Shown one piece after another: positions 6,998 to 13,862 of a stretch of 16,515 bases of DNA. Numbering within the stretch: the stretch's first letter is position 1; every line of letters begins with the position of its first letter. The DNA lies in contig CALPSU020000019.1 in the NCBI GenBank assembly GCA_943326315.2, positions 1 through 16,515 of the forward strand, given 5' to 3'. Under the pieces are notes generated by a model. That model saw only the letters and a program-made list of their open reading frames with translations. It made no database searches and was not told the DNA's origin. A program made the translations under genes and the position numbers. This DNA is from Chryseobacterium gleum (GTDB lineage Bacteria; Bacteroidota; Bacteroidia; Flavobacteriales_D; Crocinitomicaceae).

Positions 6998-7990
6998 ATG
7001 ATTCCAAAAGCAAAGAAATTTGTTATTTTAAATCAGGAAATTAAACCTGGAAAAGGGGCTCAATTAAATTTAGAGGTTGCTCATCTACATACACATACGC
7101 CAGTTCAAGTACCTGTAATTGTTGAAAGAGCAATGGAAGATGGACCAGTTGTATTATTAATGGCTGGAATGCATGGTGATGAGATTAATGGAATGGAGAT
7201 TATTCGTCGTATAATTCGCAAAGGGTATAACAAACCTGCAATTGGGACAATTATTTGTATTCCAGTATTTAATATCTTTGGTTTTTTAAACGTTATGAGG
7301 GTTTTACCAGATGGAAGAGATTTAAATCGTTGCTTTCCAGGTGCTAAAAATGGCTCTTTAGCAAGTCAGTTTGCGTATCATTTTATGAAAGAAATTGCAC
7401 CTATGGTTGATTACGTTATTGATTTTCATACAGGCTCTGCAAAAAGAAATAATATGGCTCAAATTCGTTGTGTATTTAAGGATAACGTGAGTTTAGAGTT
7501 GGCAAGAATATTTAATCCTCCATTTGTTATCCACTCTGCATATATTCCAAAATCTATTCGTGAATCGATGCATAAAAAGGGGAAGAAAATTTTACTTTTT
7601 GAAGGTGGTAAAACGGATAGTATCGACGATGTAATTGTAAAAGAAGGTATTGATGGCGTTAAAAGATTTTTGACTCATTTAGAAATGAGAACAGTAAAAG
7701 AAAATCTAGGAATTCGTGAGCCAATATATATCAAAGATCACAAATGGTTAAGGGCTCCTAATTCAGGAATGTTTCAGCCAAGTGTTAAGAATGGTGATAG
7801 AGTTGAAATTGGAACTGTTTTAGGAATAGTTACTGATCCATTTGGTTTAATTGAAAAGAAAGTTAAATCCACTTTCGCTGGATATGTTTTTTGTGTAAAT
7901 GAGGCTCCTGTTGTAAATAAAGGAGATGCTATTTTTCATATTGGTGAAAAGATGATTCCTAGAGAATATCAAAGTGATGTTGAATTGTGA
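6998..7990 (+). CDS. Succinylglutamate desuccinylase/aspartoacylase family zinc deacylase
   Basis: The 330-residue protein has the zinc site of the AstE/AspA branch of M14-like hydrolases: GMHGDE (57-62; His59, Glu62), GRDLNRCFPG (106-115), DFHTG (142-146; His144 as third ligand) and Glu202 in LLFEGG as likely catalytic base. Its C-terminal part (about 245-320) contains the barrel-like segment WLRAPNSGMFQPSVKNGD and FAGYVFCVNEAP typical of the family. Characterised relatives remove acyl groups from N-acyl glutamate or aspartate. The specific substrate here is unknown. The start codon is 2 nt after the rimK stop, so the two are almost certainly cotranscribed and functionally linked. By context it may remove or trim acidic amino acids added by RimK, or process a RimK-made small molecule; both are inference. 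No arginine succinyltransferase (Ast) genes are nearby, which argues against an AstE role. Confidence 0.85.
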   Translation: MIPKAKKFVILNQEIKPGKGAQLNLEVAHLHTHTPVQVPVIVERAMEDGPVVLLMAGMHGDEINGMEIIRRIIRKGYNKPAIGTIICIPVFNIFGFLNVMRVLPDGRDLNRCFPGAKNGSLASQFAYHFMKEIAPMVDYVIDFHTGSAKRNNMAQIRCVFKDNVSLELARIFNPPFVIHSAYIPKSIRESMHKKGKKILLFEGGKTDSIDDVIVKEGIDGVKRFLTHLEMRTVKENLGIREPIYIKDHKWLRAPNSGMFQPSVKNGDRVEIGTVLGIVTDPFGLIEKKVKSTFAGYVFCVNEAPVVNKGDAIFHIGEKMIPREYQSDVEL

Positions 7991-8069
7991 ATGTTTGATT
8001 TTAACTATTATAATACATTCAACATAAAACAATAATTGTAATTTTACATATTACCCATAACAAATAAGT

Positions 8070-8885
8070 ATGTCTGTACATTCGAACGTAAAACGTGTTA
8101 CAACACACACATTGCAAGAAATGAAAAATGCTGGTCAAAAAATCTCTATGTTGACCGGATATGATTTTTCGATGGCTAGAATTATTGATGACGCTGGGAT
8201 TGATGTGATTTTGGTAGGAGATTCAGCTTCTAATGTAATGGCAGGACATGAAACAACTCTTCCGATTACTTTGGATCAGATGATATATCATGCTTCTTCT
8301 GTAGTTAGGGCATGTAAACGTTCTTTGATTGTTGTTGATATGCCCTTTGGATCGTATCAAGGGAATTCGAAAGAAGCATTATCAAATGCTATCAAAATAA
8401 TGAAAGAAACTGGTGGACATTCAGTTAAAATGGAAGGTGGACAAGAGATTATCGAATCTATCAATCGTATTTTAACTGCGGGTATTCCAGTTATGGGGCA
8501 TTTAGGATTAACCCCTCAATCTATTTATAAGTTTGGTACATATGTCGTTCGAGCGAAAGAAGAGGAAGAGGCAGATCGTTTAATTGAAGATGCCAAAGCT
8601 TTAGAGGCTGCAGGTTGTTTTGCAATTGTATTAGAAAAAATACCGGCTGAATTAGCAACGAAAGTGGCTCAAACTGTCTCTATTCCAATCATCGGTATTG
8701 GTGCAGGTGGAGGGGTAGACGGTCAAGTTTTGGTTGTTCACGATATGTTAGGTATTAACAATGAATTTAGTCCGCGTTTTTTGAGAAAGTATAATAATTT
8801 GTATGAACAAATGATGACTGCTTTTCAAGAGTATATCAAAGATGTTAAGTCAGGCGATTTTCCAAATGAAAATGAACAGTATTAA
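8070..8885 (+). CDS. panB: 3-methyl-2-oxobutanoate hydroxymethyltransferase
   Basis: PanB converts alpha-ketoisovalerate to ketopantoate using 5,10-methylenetetrahydrofolate, the first committed step of pantothenate and coenzyme A synthesis, in the cytoplasm. The 271-residue protein has the full set of family motifs: LTGYDFSMAR, VGDSASNVMAGHETTLP (Asp51), VVDMPFGSYQ (Asp90), VKMEGG (Lys120, Glu122), MGHLGLTPQS (142-151), VLEKIP with the catalytic-region Glu189, and GIGAGGGVDGQVLV. Asp51, Asp90 and Glu122 correspond to the magnesium and substrate contacts of E. coli PanB, whose usual length is about 264. The gene lies 79 bp after the AstE-like gene. A possible -7 element TAATTTTA at 8039-8046 (one mismatch) suggests its own promoter. 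panC and panD are not in the window. No Shine-Dalgarno is visible. Confidence 0.97.
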   Translation: MSVHSNVKRVTTHTLQEMKNAGQKISMLTGYDFSMARIIDDAGIDVILVGDSASNVMAGHETTLPITLDQMIYHASSVVRACKRSLIVVDMPFGSYQGNSKEALSNAIKIMKETGGHSVKMEGGQEIIESINRILTAGIPVMGHLGLTPQSIYKFGTYVVRAKEEEEADRLIEDAKALEAAGCFAIVLEKIPAELATKVAQTVSIPIIGIGAGGGVDGQVLVVHDMLGINNEFSPRFLRKYNNLYEQMMTAFQEYIKDVKSGDFPNENEQY

Positions 8886-8892
8886 TTTGATC

Positions 8893-8924
8893 TTGTAGAA
8901 ACAATTCGCGAATTGTATCTACAA
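8893..8924. repeat. 32-bp near-perfect palindrome between panB and the pseudouridine synthase gene
   Basis: The centre, ACAATTCGCGAATTGT at 8901-8916, is a perfect 16-bp palindrome. Outside one A/A mismatch (8900/8917) it continues with TTGTAGA at 8893-8899 and its complement TCTACAA at 8918-8924. There is no T tract on either side, so it is not a standard intrinsic terminator. Outer ends of the TTGTAGA...TCTACAA type resemble interspersed palindromic repeats that I recall from Bacteroidota and cyanobacterial genomes. No second copy was seen in this window. Confidence 0.75.
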
Positions 8925-8933
8925 CGGAATTTT

Positions 8934-9623
8934 ATGATAGATAAATTGAAAATAGAAGTTCTTTACGAAGATAATCACATCATTGTAGTAAATAAAAGTG
9001 CTTCTGATATTGTTCAAGGGGATAAGACAGGTGACGAAACAATGCCTGATAAAATCAAAGAATTTTTAAAAGAAAAATACGATAAACCTGGTAATGTATT
9101 CTGTGGTGTGGTGCATCGTTTGGATCGTCCTACAAGTGGTGCTGTAGTTTTTGCGAAGACTAGTAAGGCTTTGACGCGATTGAATGAACAGTTTAAGGAC
9201 AGAGCAACTAAAAAAACATATTGGGCTGTTGTAGAACAAGAACCAAAAGAAAAATCAGGAACATTGGTTCATTATTTAAAGAAAAACGAGAAACAAAATA
9301 AATCGTATGCTTCTTTAACTGAAACACCAGGCTCTAAAAAAGCATCTCTAGAATATAAGTTAATAGCAAAATCAGACAAGTATTTTTTACTTGAAATCGA
9401 ATTGCATACAGGAAGACACCACCAAATTAGAGTTCAATTATCGACAATTGGCTGCATCATAAAAGGAGATGTTAAATATGGAGCAAGACGTTCAAATACA
9501 GATGGATCGATTCATTTACACGCCAGATATTTGGAGTTATTCCATCCAACAACAAAAGAATTAATTAAAATAACTGCACCTGTTCCAAGTGAGCCGTTAT
9601 GGCAATGGTTTGAGAAAAAATGA
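8934..9623 (+). CDS. RluA-family RNA pseudouridine synthase
   Basis: The 229-residue protein isomerises specific uridines in rRNA or tRNA to pseudouridine. It has the RluA/RluC/RluD active-site block HRLDRPTSG (61-69) with catalytic Asp64, then AKTSKALTRLNEQF, KKTYWAVVE, ELHTGRHHQIRVQL and the C-terminal HLHARYLELFHP. No N-terminal S4 domain is present, so it is the short, catalytic-domain-only form. The target uridine cannot be assigned. ATG 8934 is chosen because the in-frame TTG at 8913 would lie inside the palindrome and add residues that do not look like the family. The gene is 48 bp after panB with no terminator. Its final AAA codon and TGA stop lie inside the left arm of a 27-bp inverted repeat shared with the end of recQ. 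Confidence 0.92.
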   Translation: MIDKLKIEVLYEDNHIIVVNKSASDIVQGDKTGDETMPDKIKEFLKEKYDKPGNVFCGVVHRLDRPTSGAVVFAKTSKALTRLNEQFKDRATKKTYWAVVEQEPKEKSGTLVHYLKKNEKQNKSYASLTETPGSKKASLEYKLIAKSDKYFLLEIELHTGRHHQIRVQLSTIGCIIKGDVKYGARRSNTDGSIHLHARYLELFHPTTKELIKITAPVPSEPLWQWFEKK

Positions 9624-9679
9624 TAATACATGTTTTAGGTTCATTGTACGCCATGAACCTAAAACATGTATTATCATTT
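9618..9679. repeat. 27-bp perfect inverted repeat containing both convergent stop codons
   Basis: The left arm at 9618-9644 and the right arm at 9653-9679 are exact reverse complements, separated by the 8-nt loop TGTACGCC. The left arm begins AAATGATAATACATG and contains the last codon (AAA) and TGA stop of the pseudouridine synthase gene. The right arm, read on the minus strand, begins identically and contains the last codon (AAA) and TGA stop of recQ. On the minus strand the stem is followed by more T residues (six in total at its base), so it could terminate recQ transcripts; on the plus strand the flank is not T-rich. It is much longer than a usual terminator stem. Confidence 0.9.
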
Positions 9680-11803
9680 CACCATCTCCAGATAAGTCAA
9701 CGTCATTCGAATAATTCCATAATCAATTTCACCATTCAAAGCTTCGAAAATTGGTTTCAAGGTAGAAGTGTCCTCAAATTGTGGGAGTACTGCTTTTATT
9801 TTTTCAAATTCTTCGTTGGATACATAGGTCTTAAAATCAATCGGTTTACCTTCTTGCATTAATTTTGCTAAATGGGAATAAATTGTAGCCACTGCCATAT
9901 TTCTCATTTTAGCAATGTCATCTACCCAAATACCTTTTTTTACTAATTCGTAAGTTTCATCGTAGGTTGAAATTTTTGGTCCTGATTCTTTTATGAATAA
10001 TTTGATTAAATCAATGAAGATTTGACCGTAAGTATTGAATTTTTGAAGTCCAATCCCTTGAATAGCTAACATTGCATTTTCAGAAGTAGGTTTTTCTGCA
10101 GCCATTTGTGAAAGTGTTGCATCACTGAAAACTACATATGCAGGAACATTGTCGTCTACTGCAATTTTACGGCGTAGCAATTTTAAACGATCAAACAATA
10201 ATTCATCTGGAGATAGACTTGAGGGTTGTTTTTTCTCTTTTACTTTTAATATTTTTTCTTTTTCTTTATAATTAGCGAGTTGAATTTCAAGTTTACCAAA
10301 TAACACTTTCTCTCCGAATGGACTTATTTTCAAATGCATATTTTCATCGTAAGCAATTTCAACCAATCCAATGTTTTTTATTTGAGTTAAATAAAATAAC
10401 CATTGTTGAACACTTAGGTCAGCCCCAATTCCGAATGTTTTAAGATTGTTATATCCTTTGGAAAACATTTCAGAGGTTTTTGCTCCTCTTAAAATATCTA
10501 TTACAGTATTATTTCCTGCTTTTTCTTCCGCACGTTTTACAGCCGATAAAGCTTTTTGAGCAATCACGGTTCCGTTAAAAGTTTCGGATGGATTTCGACA
10601 AACATCGCAATTTCCACAATTATTAGGCAGTACTTCACTAAAATAAGCTAATAAAATTTTACGTCGACACGTTGTAGCCTCCGCATATTCTAGCATTCGA
10701 TTTAGTTTTTCAAGTAGTACTGTACTGTGTTCGCTTTCTTTCGCAAAATCAGAAAGTAATTTAACATCGCGATAGTTGTAATAGAGGAGGGTGTCAGATT
10801 TCATTGAATCTCTTCCTGCTCGACCTATTTCTTGATAGTATCCTTCAATGTTTTTGGGTAGATTGTTATGAATAACCCAGCGTACATTCGACTTATCAAT
10901 CCCCATTCCAAAAGCTATCGTAGCACAAATAACCGGAATTTCATCGTTTATAAATTCAGTTTGAATTTTGTCGCGCTGATCAGATGTTAAACCAGCATGA
11001 TAAAAATTAGATTTAACATTGTTTTCGTTTAAAATTTGAGACCATTCTTCTGTTTCTTTTCTGCTTAAACAATAAATGATACCTGATTTCCCTGGGCGAG
11101 CTTCGATGAAATCTAAAATTTGATCAATTTTCTTCTGTTTAGGAATATTCCCCCTCACTTCTAAATTCAAGTTGGGTCTATCAAAGGAAGATAAAAAAGT
11201 TGTAGGATTATTTAAGCCTAGATGACTTTCAATGTCTTTTCTGGTTATTTTATCTGCTGTTGCTGTTAAAGCTACAAAAGGGATGTGAGATAGTTTTGTT
11301 CTTAATGTTTTAAGTTGCGTATACTCAGGTCTGAAATCGTGTCCCCACATGGATACGCAATGCGCTTCATCAATTGCTACAAGACTAATATTTAATTCTT
11401 TAAACCAAGTATTCATCGCGGGAAGTAACGTTTCTGGCGATAAATAAAGTAGTTTTAATTTACCTGATTGCGCATCTTGTATGATTTGATTTTTTTCTTG
11501 GTCATTTACAGATGAATTAAAAAAAGCAGCAGAAACACCATTCGTTTTTAAAGCGTCAACTTGATCTTTCATTAAAGAAATCAAGGGAGAAATGACAACG
11601 GTTAAATGGTCGAAAATTAAAGCAGGAATTTGAAAACAAATGGATTTACCTCCACCTGTAGGCATTAAAACAATACTGTCTTTTTTATCTAATATTTGTT
11701 CAATGATTTGTTCTTGTTGATCGCGAAAAGTATCGTATCCAAAAACGGCTTTTAATTGTTTCTTTGCTTCTAAATTCATTGGTTCAAAGGTAGTACTTGT
11801 CAT
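9674..11803 (-). CDS. recQ: ATP-dependent DNA helicase RecQ
   Basis: RecQ is a 3'-5' DNA helicase acting in recombination, stalled-fork processing and suppression of aberrant exchange. The 709-residue protein has Walker A MPTGGGKSICFQIP (47-60), DEAHC (145-149), TATAD (180-184), the helicase C-terminal domain with QEIGRAGRD (324-332), and a RecQ zinc-binding region with Cys379, Cys396, Cys399 and Cys402. A winged-helix RQC domain follows (about 410-515), then an HRDC domain (about 532-606). A further C-terminal domain (about 614-705) contains GIWVDDIAKMRNMAVATIYSH, matching the HTH_40-type helix-turn-helix found on many Bacteroidota and Firmicutes RecQ proteins, and explains the extra 100 residues over E. 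coli RecQ. ATG 11803 is used. A possible -7 element TAGATTTT (minus strand, 11832-11839, one mismatch) lies upstream. The gene is preceded by the yceI terminator, so it is probably transcribed alone. Confidence 0.96.
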   Translation of the reverse strand: MTSTTFEPMNLEAKKQLKAVFGYDTFRDQQEQIIEQILDKKDSIVLMPTGGGKSICFQIPALIFDHLTVVISPLISLMKDQVDALKTNGVSAAFFNSSVNDQEKNQIIQDAQSGKLKLLYLSPETLLPAMNTWFKELNISLVAIDEAHCVSMWGHDFRPEYTQLKTLRTKLSHIPFVALTATADKITRKDIESHLGLNNPTTFLSSFDRPNLNLEVRGNIPKQKKIDQILDFIEARPGKSGIIYCLSRKETEEWSQILNENNVKSNFYHAGLTSDQRDKIQTEFINDEIPVICATIAFGMGIDKSNVRWVIHNNLPKNIEGYYQEIGRAGRDSMKSDTLLYYNYRDVKLLSDFAKESEHSTVLLEKLNRMLEYAEATTCRRKILLAYFSEVLPNNCGNCDVCRNPSETFNGTVIAQKALSAVKRAEEKAGNNTVIDILRGAKTSEMFSKGYNNLKTFGIGADLSVQQWLFYLTQIKNIGLVEIAYDENMHLKISPFGEKVLFGKLEIQLANYKEKEKILKVKEKKQPSSLSPDELLFDRLKLLRRKIAVDDNVPAYVVFSDATLSQMAAEKPTSENAMLAIQGIGLQKFNTYGQIFIDLIKLFIKESGPKISTYDETYELVKKGIWVDDIAKMRNMAVATIYSHLAKLMQEGKPIDFKTYVSNEEFEKIKAVLPQFEDTSTLKPIFEALNGEIDYGIIRMTLTYLEMVK

Positions 11804-11888
11804 CTGATTAAGGTGCTTTTTATGTTGTTTTAAAATCTATTTTTTACTGAAGTTATGTAAATAGTTTCGATTTTGAAATAGTTTTTAC

Positions 11889-11920
11889 AAAAAAAAGCCT
11901 CTAATTTTCATTAGAGGCTT
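11889..11920 (-). terminator. Intrinsic terminator after yceI
   Basis: On the minus strand a perfect 10-bp stem AAGCCTCTAA / TTAGAGGCTT with a 6-nt loop is followed by eight T residues. In plus coordinates the arms are 11895-11904 and 11911-11920. It lies about 21 nt after the yceI stop and upstream of recQ on the same strand, separating the two. Confidence 0.9.
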
Positions 11921-11940
11921 TCAATTCAAAATTCTTAATT

Positions 11941-12471
11941 TTATTTAGAAGCTGGAAAACGCATTTCGATGTTTACCAAACTATTTTCTCTTCCTTTTTT
12001 AATGGCTACGCCAAAATCATCAGCGTAAATACTTGATGTTAAAATTAAATCTCCATTTTCTGTTGTGATAACAAATTTTGCAGGTTTATTAAATCCTTTT
12101 AAATTTATTGTCCCGTTAACAACCGTTTGTTCTTTTTGAGATTCTGTCGCTGGCTCTATTTTGAATTCAGTACTTTTAAAACTCATCGTTGGAAAAGCTT
12201 TTACATCAAAATAAGTTTTAGATTTTAAATGCTTATCTCTCGCAATATTTCGGGTTGAAATTGTTGAAAGTTCAGCGCTTCCATTTATTTTTGAGTTCGA
12301 TAAACTTAATAAATTTAAATCTATGTTTGCCGTAACACCTGAAATAGTGCCTTTCGTATCTTCACTTACATAATGGAAGTTTATTAAGGCTTCTTTAGTG
12401 TCGATTTTAAAAGTTTGAGAAAAACTTGAAGATAGAAAAGCAATTGCAATTGAAGTTAATAATATTTTCAT
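11941..12471 (-). CDS. YceI-family periplasmic lipid-binding-like protein
   Basis: The 176-residue protein has a signal peptide (about 1-19, ending SSSFSQ) and a YceI domain: a lipocalin-like beta-barrel which in characterised relatives binds polyisoprenoids. Hallmarks are the opening FKIDTKEALINFHYVSEDTKG and the central RDKHLKSKTYFDVKAFPTM, followed by MSFKST, the spaced His/Phe/Pro pattern of the family. The specific ligand is unknown; many Bacteroidota have several YceI paralogues. An exact TAnnTTTG -7 element (TATTTTTG on the minus strand, 12485-12492) sits 13 nt before the ATG, so the gene has its own promoter. It is flanked by a terminator on each side and thus appears monocistronic. 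Confidence 0.93.
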   Translation of the reverse strand: MKILLTSIAIAFLSSSFSQTFKIDTKEALINFHYVSEDTKGTISGVTANIDLNLLSLSNSKINGSAELSTISTRNIARDKHLKSKTYFDVKAFPTMSFKSTEFKIEPATESQKEQTVVNGTINLKGFNKPAKFVITTENGDLILTSSIYADDFGVAIKKGRENSLVNIEMRFPASK

Positions 12472-12484
12472 AGTTGTTTTTTTT

Positions 12485-12492
12485 CAAAAATA
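12485..12492 (-). promoter_or_regulatory. -7 promoter element of yceI
   Basis: TATTTTTG on the minus strand matches the Bacteroidota -7 consensus TAnnTTTG exactly, 13 nt upstream of the yceI ATG. No convincing -33 TTG was found at the expected distance. Confidence 0.5.
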
Positions 12493-12524
12493 TGGAATTA
12501 AAATAAAGATCGAGAGTTTATTCC

Positions 12525-12555
12525 AAAAAAAAGTATCTTGTTTAGAGATACTTTT
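12525..12555 (-). terminator. Intrinsic terminator after the 70-codon gene
   Basis: On the minus strand AAAAGTATCT / AGATACTTTT form a 10-bp stem with a 7-nt loop, followed by a T tract (eight A residues at 12525-12532 on the plus strand, partly paired). It begins 23 nt after the stop of the small gene at 12579 and upstream of the yceI promoter. Confidence 0.85.
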
Positions 12556-12578
12556 AAATAAGAATAGAATTAAATCAA

Positions 12579-12791
12579 TTATGATCCACATCCTACACAA
12601 TCAAAATGAGAGTCCATTGGTTTTACACCTTTTATTTTCATTTCAAGATTATGAATTTGATCTTTAATATCCATGTCATGAAACATATCTCCAGTTAATT
12701 GCGCAGTTAAAATTGTTAATTCTTCTTGTAAATCAATTGTAGCATTCATAAGTTGTAAAAGTGTTTTTAAATTAGTAATAAATTGTTTCAA
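12579..12791 (-). CDS. Small protein with C-terminal Cys-x-x-Cys tail, unknown function
   Basis: I do not recognise a named family. The 70-residue product is mostly predicted helix (LQLMNATIDLQEELTILTA, then DIKDQIHNLEMKIKG) and ends in DCVGCGS, with Cys65 and Cys68 three residues from the C-terminus. A terminal CxxCGS could bind a metal or be redox active; that is inference. There is no signal peptide, so it is probably cytoplasmic. The start is uncertain: the longest frame begins with TTG at 12791, immediately after an in-frame TAG, and the first ATG is at 12749 (residue 15). The N-terminal part looks continuous with the rest, which favours TTG. TATTTTTA (minus strand, 12818-12825) is one base from the -7 consensus. 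The dedicated terminator 23 nt downstream supports a real transcribed gene. Confidence 0.65.
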   Translation of the reverse strand: MKQFITNLKTLLQLMNATIDLQEELTILTAQLTGDMFHDMDIKDQIHNLEMKIKGVKPMDSHFDCVGCGS

Positions 12792-12871
12792 CTAATTTCA
12801 GATTAATTATTGGAAAATAAAAATATTAAATGATTTTTTTTAGAAATTTCACATCAATTATTTTTGATGTA

Positions 12872-13723
12872 TTAATATTCATTATTTATATCAAGTGTTC
12901 TAATATTTTTAATTAAATCTATTTTGAAAAGTAATCCGTTTTGTGATACACGGACTATGTGTTTGATGTTCATATCGAAATGAATTACTTCATATTTCGC
13001 TTCAACAATAATTTTTTGCGATTTATCTTTTATCCCACATTTATTTTCTTCACAAAAAACGGAGTAATTATTATTTATAAATATGTTAGGTTGAATATTG
13101 TACTCTATAATTTTATTTGTTGATAAATCAAAAGAATCGTAGGCGTTATTGTTTTTTATATAACCATTCTTTTCAATAATGAAGTCGTAGCCAGTCGAGT
13201 AATCGATATCTTCAAAAATCGTTTGCTCCCATTGATCATAATGCCAAGCATACCATTTTGCCTTTTTTCTACCTATCATTATTTTAAAATAATCACTGTT
13301 ATGGTTAATGCATTCAATAGTTTCGAATTCACAAGGGGCTATTAATTTTCCAAGAGGGTGATAAAATCCTTTTTTTCCATAGCTATATACTAAATATCCT
13401 TCAACTCGAAATCCATTGTCGTATAAGTAGTCTATTTTGTCATAAATAGGGGGGATTAGCTCGCCATGTTTTAAGCTAAATAATCCTTTTGTTTTTCCTT
13501 GGTAGATAATAAATAATTTATCCTTGTTAATAGAAGAAGTGTCCTCGTTGTATTTGTCATCGATAAAGTTAGACTCCTCAATATTTGAAAATTTAAAAGC
13601 TAAGATTGTGTCACCGGTGCTGCTTATAATACCAAACATTTTTTTTTTATTTTGAGTAATTTCTTGAGCATTTAATTGAAGAAAATTCAAAAGGATAAAA
13701 AATATTGTTATAAATCGAGACAT
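12872..13723 (-). CDS. Secreted WG-repeat-like protein
   Basis: The 283-residue protein begins with a signal peptide (about 1-20, FLQLNAQ). The mature part consists of degenerate WG-type beta repeats of the form KxGxxxxxGxxIxPxxYDxI: KKMFGIISSTGDTILAFKF, GLFSLKHGELIPPIYDKI, KKGFYHPLGKLIAPCEFETI, and near the C-terminus KCGIKDKSQKIIVEAKYEVI. WG-repeat proteins are abundant in Bacteroidota and are thought to mediate binding; no enzymatic residues are apparent and the function is unknown. The repeats are poorly conserved in the middle (about 150-215), so the assignment is by pattern only. It is transcribed divergently from the FHA gene. An exact -7 element (TACTTTTG, minus strand 13740-13747) lies 16 nt upstream of the ATG. 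A weak 7-bp hairpin (12851-12870) follows the stop without a good T tract. Confidence 0.7.
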   Translation of the reverse strand: MSRFITIFFILLNFLQLNAQEITQNKKKMFGIISSTGDTILAFKFSNIEESNFIDDKYNEDTSSINKDKLFIIYQGKTKGLFSLKHGELIPPIYDKIDYLYDNGFRVEGYLVYSYGKKGFYHPLGKLIAPCEFETIECINHNSDYFKIMIGRKKAKWYAWHYDQWEQTIFEDIDYSTGYDFIIEKNGYIKNNNAYDSFDLSTNKIIEYNIQPNIFINNNYSVFCEENKCGIKDKSQKIIVEAKYEVIHFDMNIKHIVRVSQNGLLFKIDLIKNIRTLDINNEY

Positions 13724-13739
13724 GTTACTATTGTTTTAA

Positions 13740-13747
13740 CAAAAGTA
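13740..13747 (-). promoter_or_regulatory. -7 promoter element of the WG-repeat-like gene
   Basis: TACTTTTG on the minus strand matches TAnnTTTG exactly and lies 16 nt before the ATG at 13723, giving a very short leader. The -33 region has at best TTA at 21-bp spacing. Confidence 0.45.
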
Positions 13748-13814
13748 AGGTTTACAAATTATATTTATTAAGAAATAGCATGAAATTATTTGTTGAAGAT
13801 ATTACAAAGTTTTA

Positions 13815-13844
13815 TTGAAAATTAAGTTGAATGTTTTAAATTTG
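13815..13844 (+). promoter_or_regulatory. Complete Bacteroidota-type promoter of the FHA gene
   Basis: TTG at 13815-13817 is separated by exactly 19 bp from TAAATTTG at 13837-13844, matching the -33 TTG / -7 TAnnTTTG promoter of the Bacteroidota primary sigma factor. The ATG at 13863 is 18 nt past the -7 element. This is the best full promoter in the window. Confidence 0.65.
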
Positions 13845-13862
13845 GACATTTAAACGCAAAAT

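Noticed and set aside
6998..7990. Arginine-catabolic AstE role
   Set aside because: No other arginine succinyltransferase pathway gene is nearby, and the tight link to rimK points elsewhere.
7988..8021. Possible terminator after the AstE-like gene (TGAATGT / ACATTCA)
   Set aside because: Only 7 bp with a 20-nt loop and no T tract; too weak to call.
7847..8032. Minus-strand open frame at the end of the AstE-like gene
   Set aside because: Overlaps the conserved C-terminal barrel of the real gene and has no recognisable features.
8913..8933. Upstream TTG start for the pseudouridine synthase
   Set aside because: It lies inside the palindrome and adds seven residues that do not resemble the family; ATG 8934 is better.
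9620..9862. Plus-strand open frame after the pseudouridine synthase gene
   Set aside because: It is the complement of the recQ C-terminal domain plus the inverted repeat.
12851..12870. Hairpin ACATCAA / TTGATGT after the WG-like gene
   Set aside because: A 7-bp A/T-rich stem without an adjacent T tract; not supported as a terminator.
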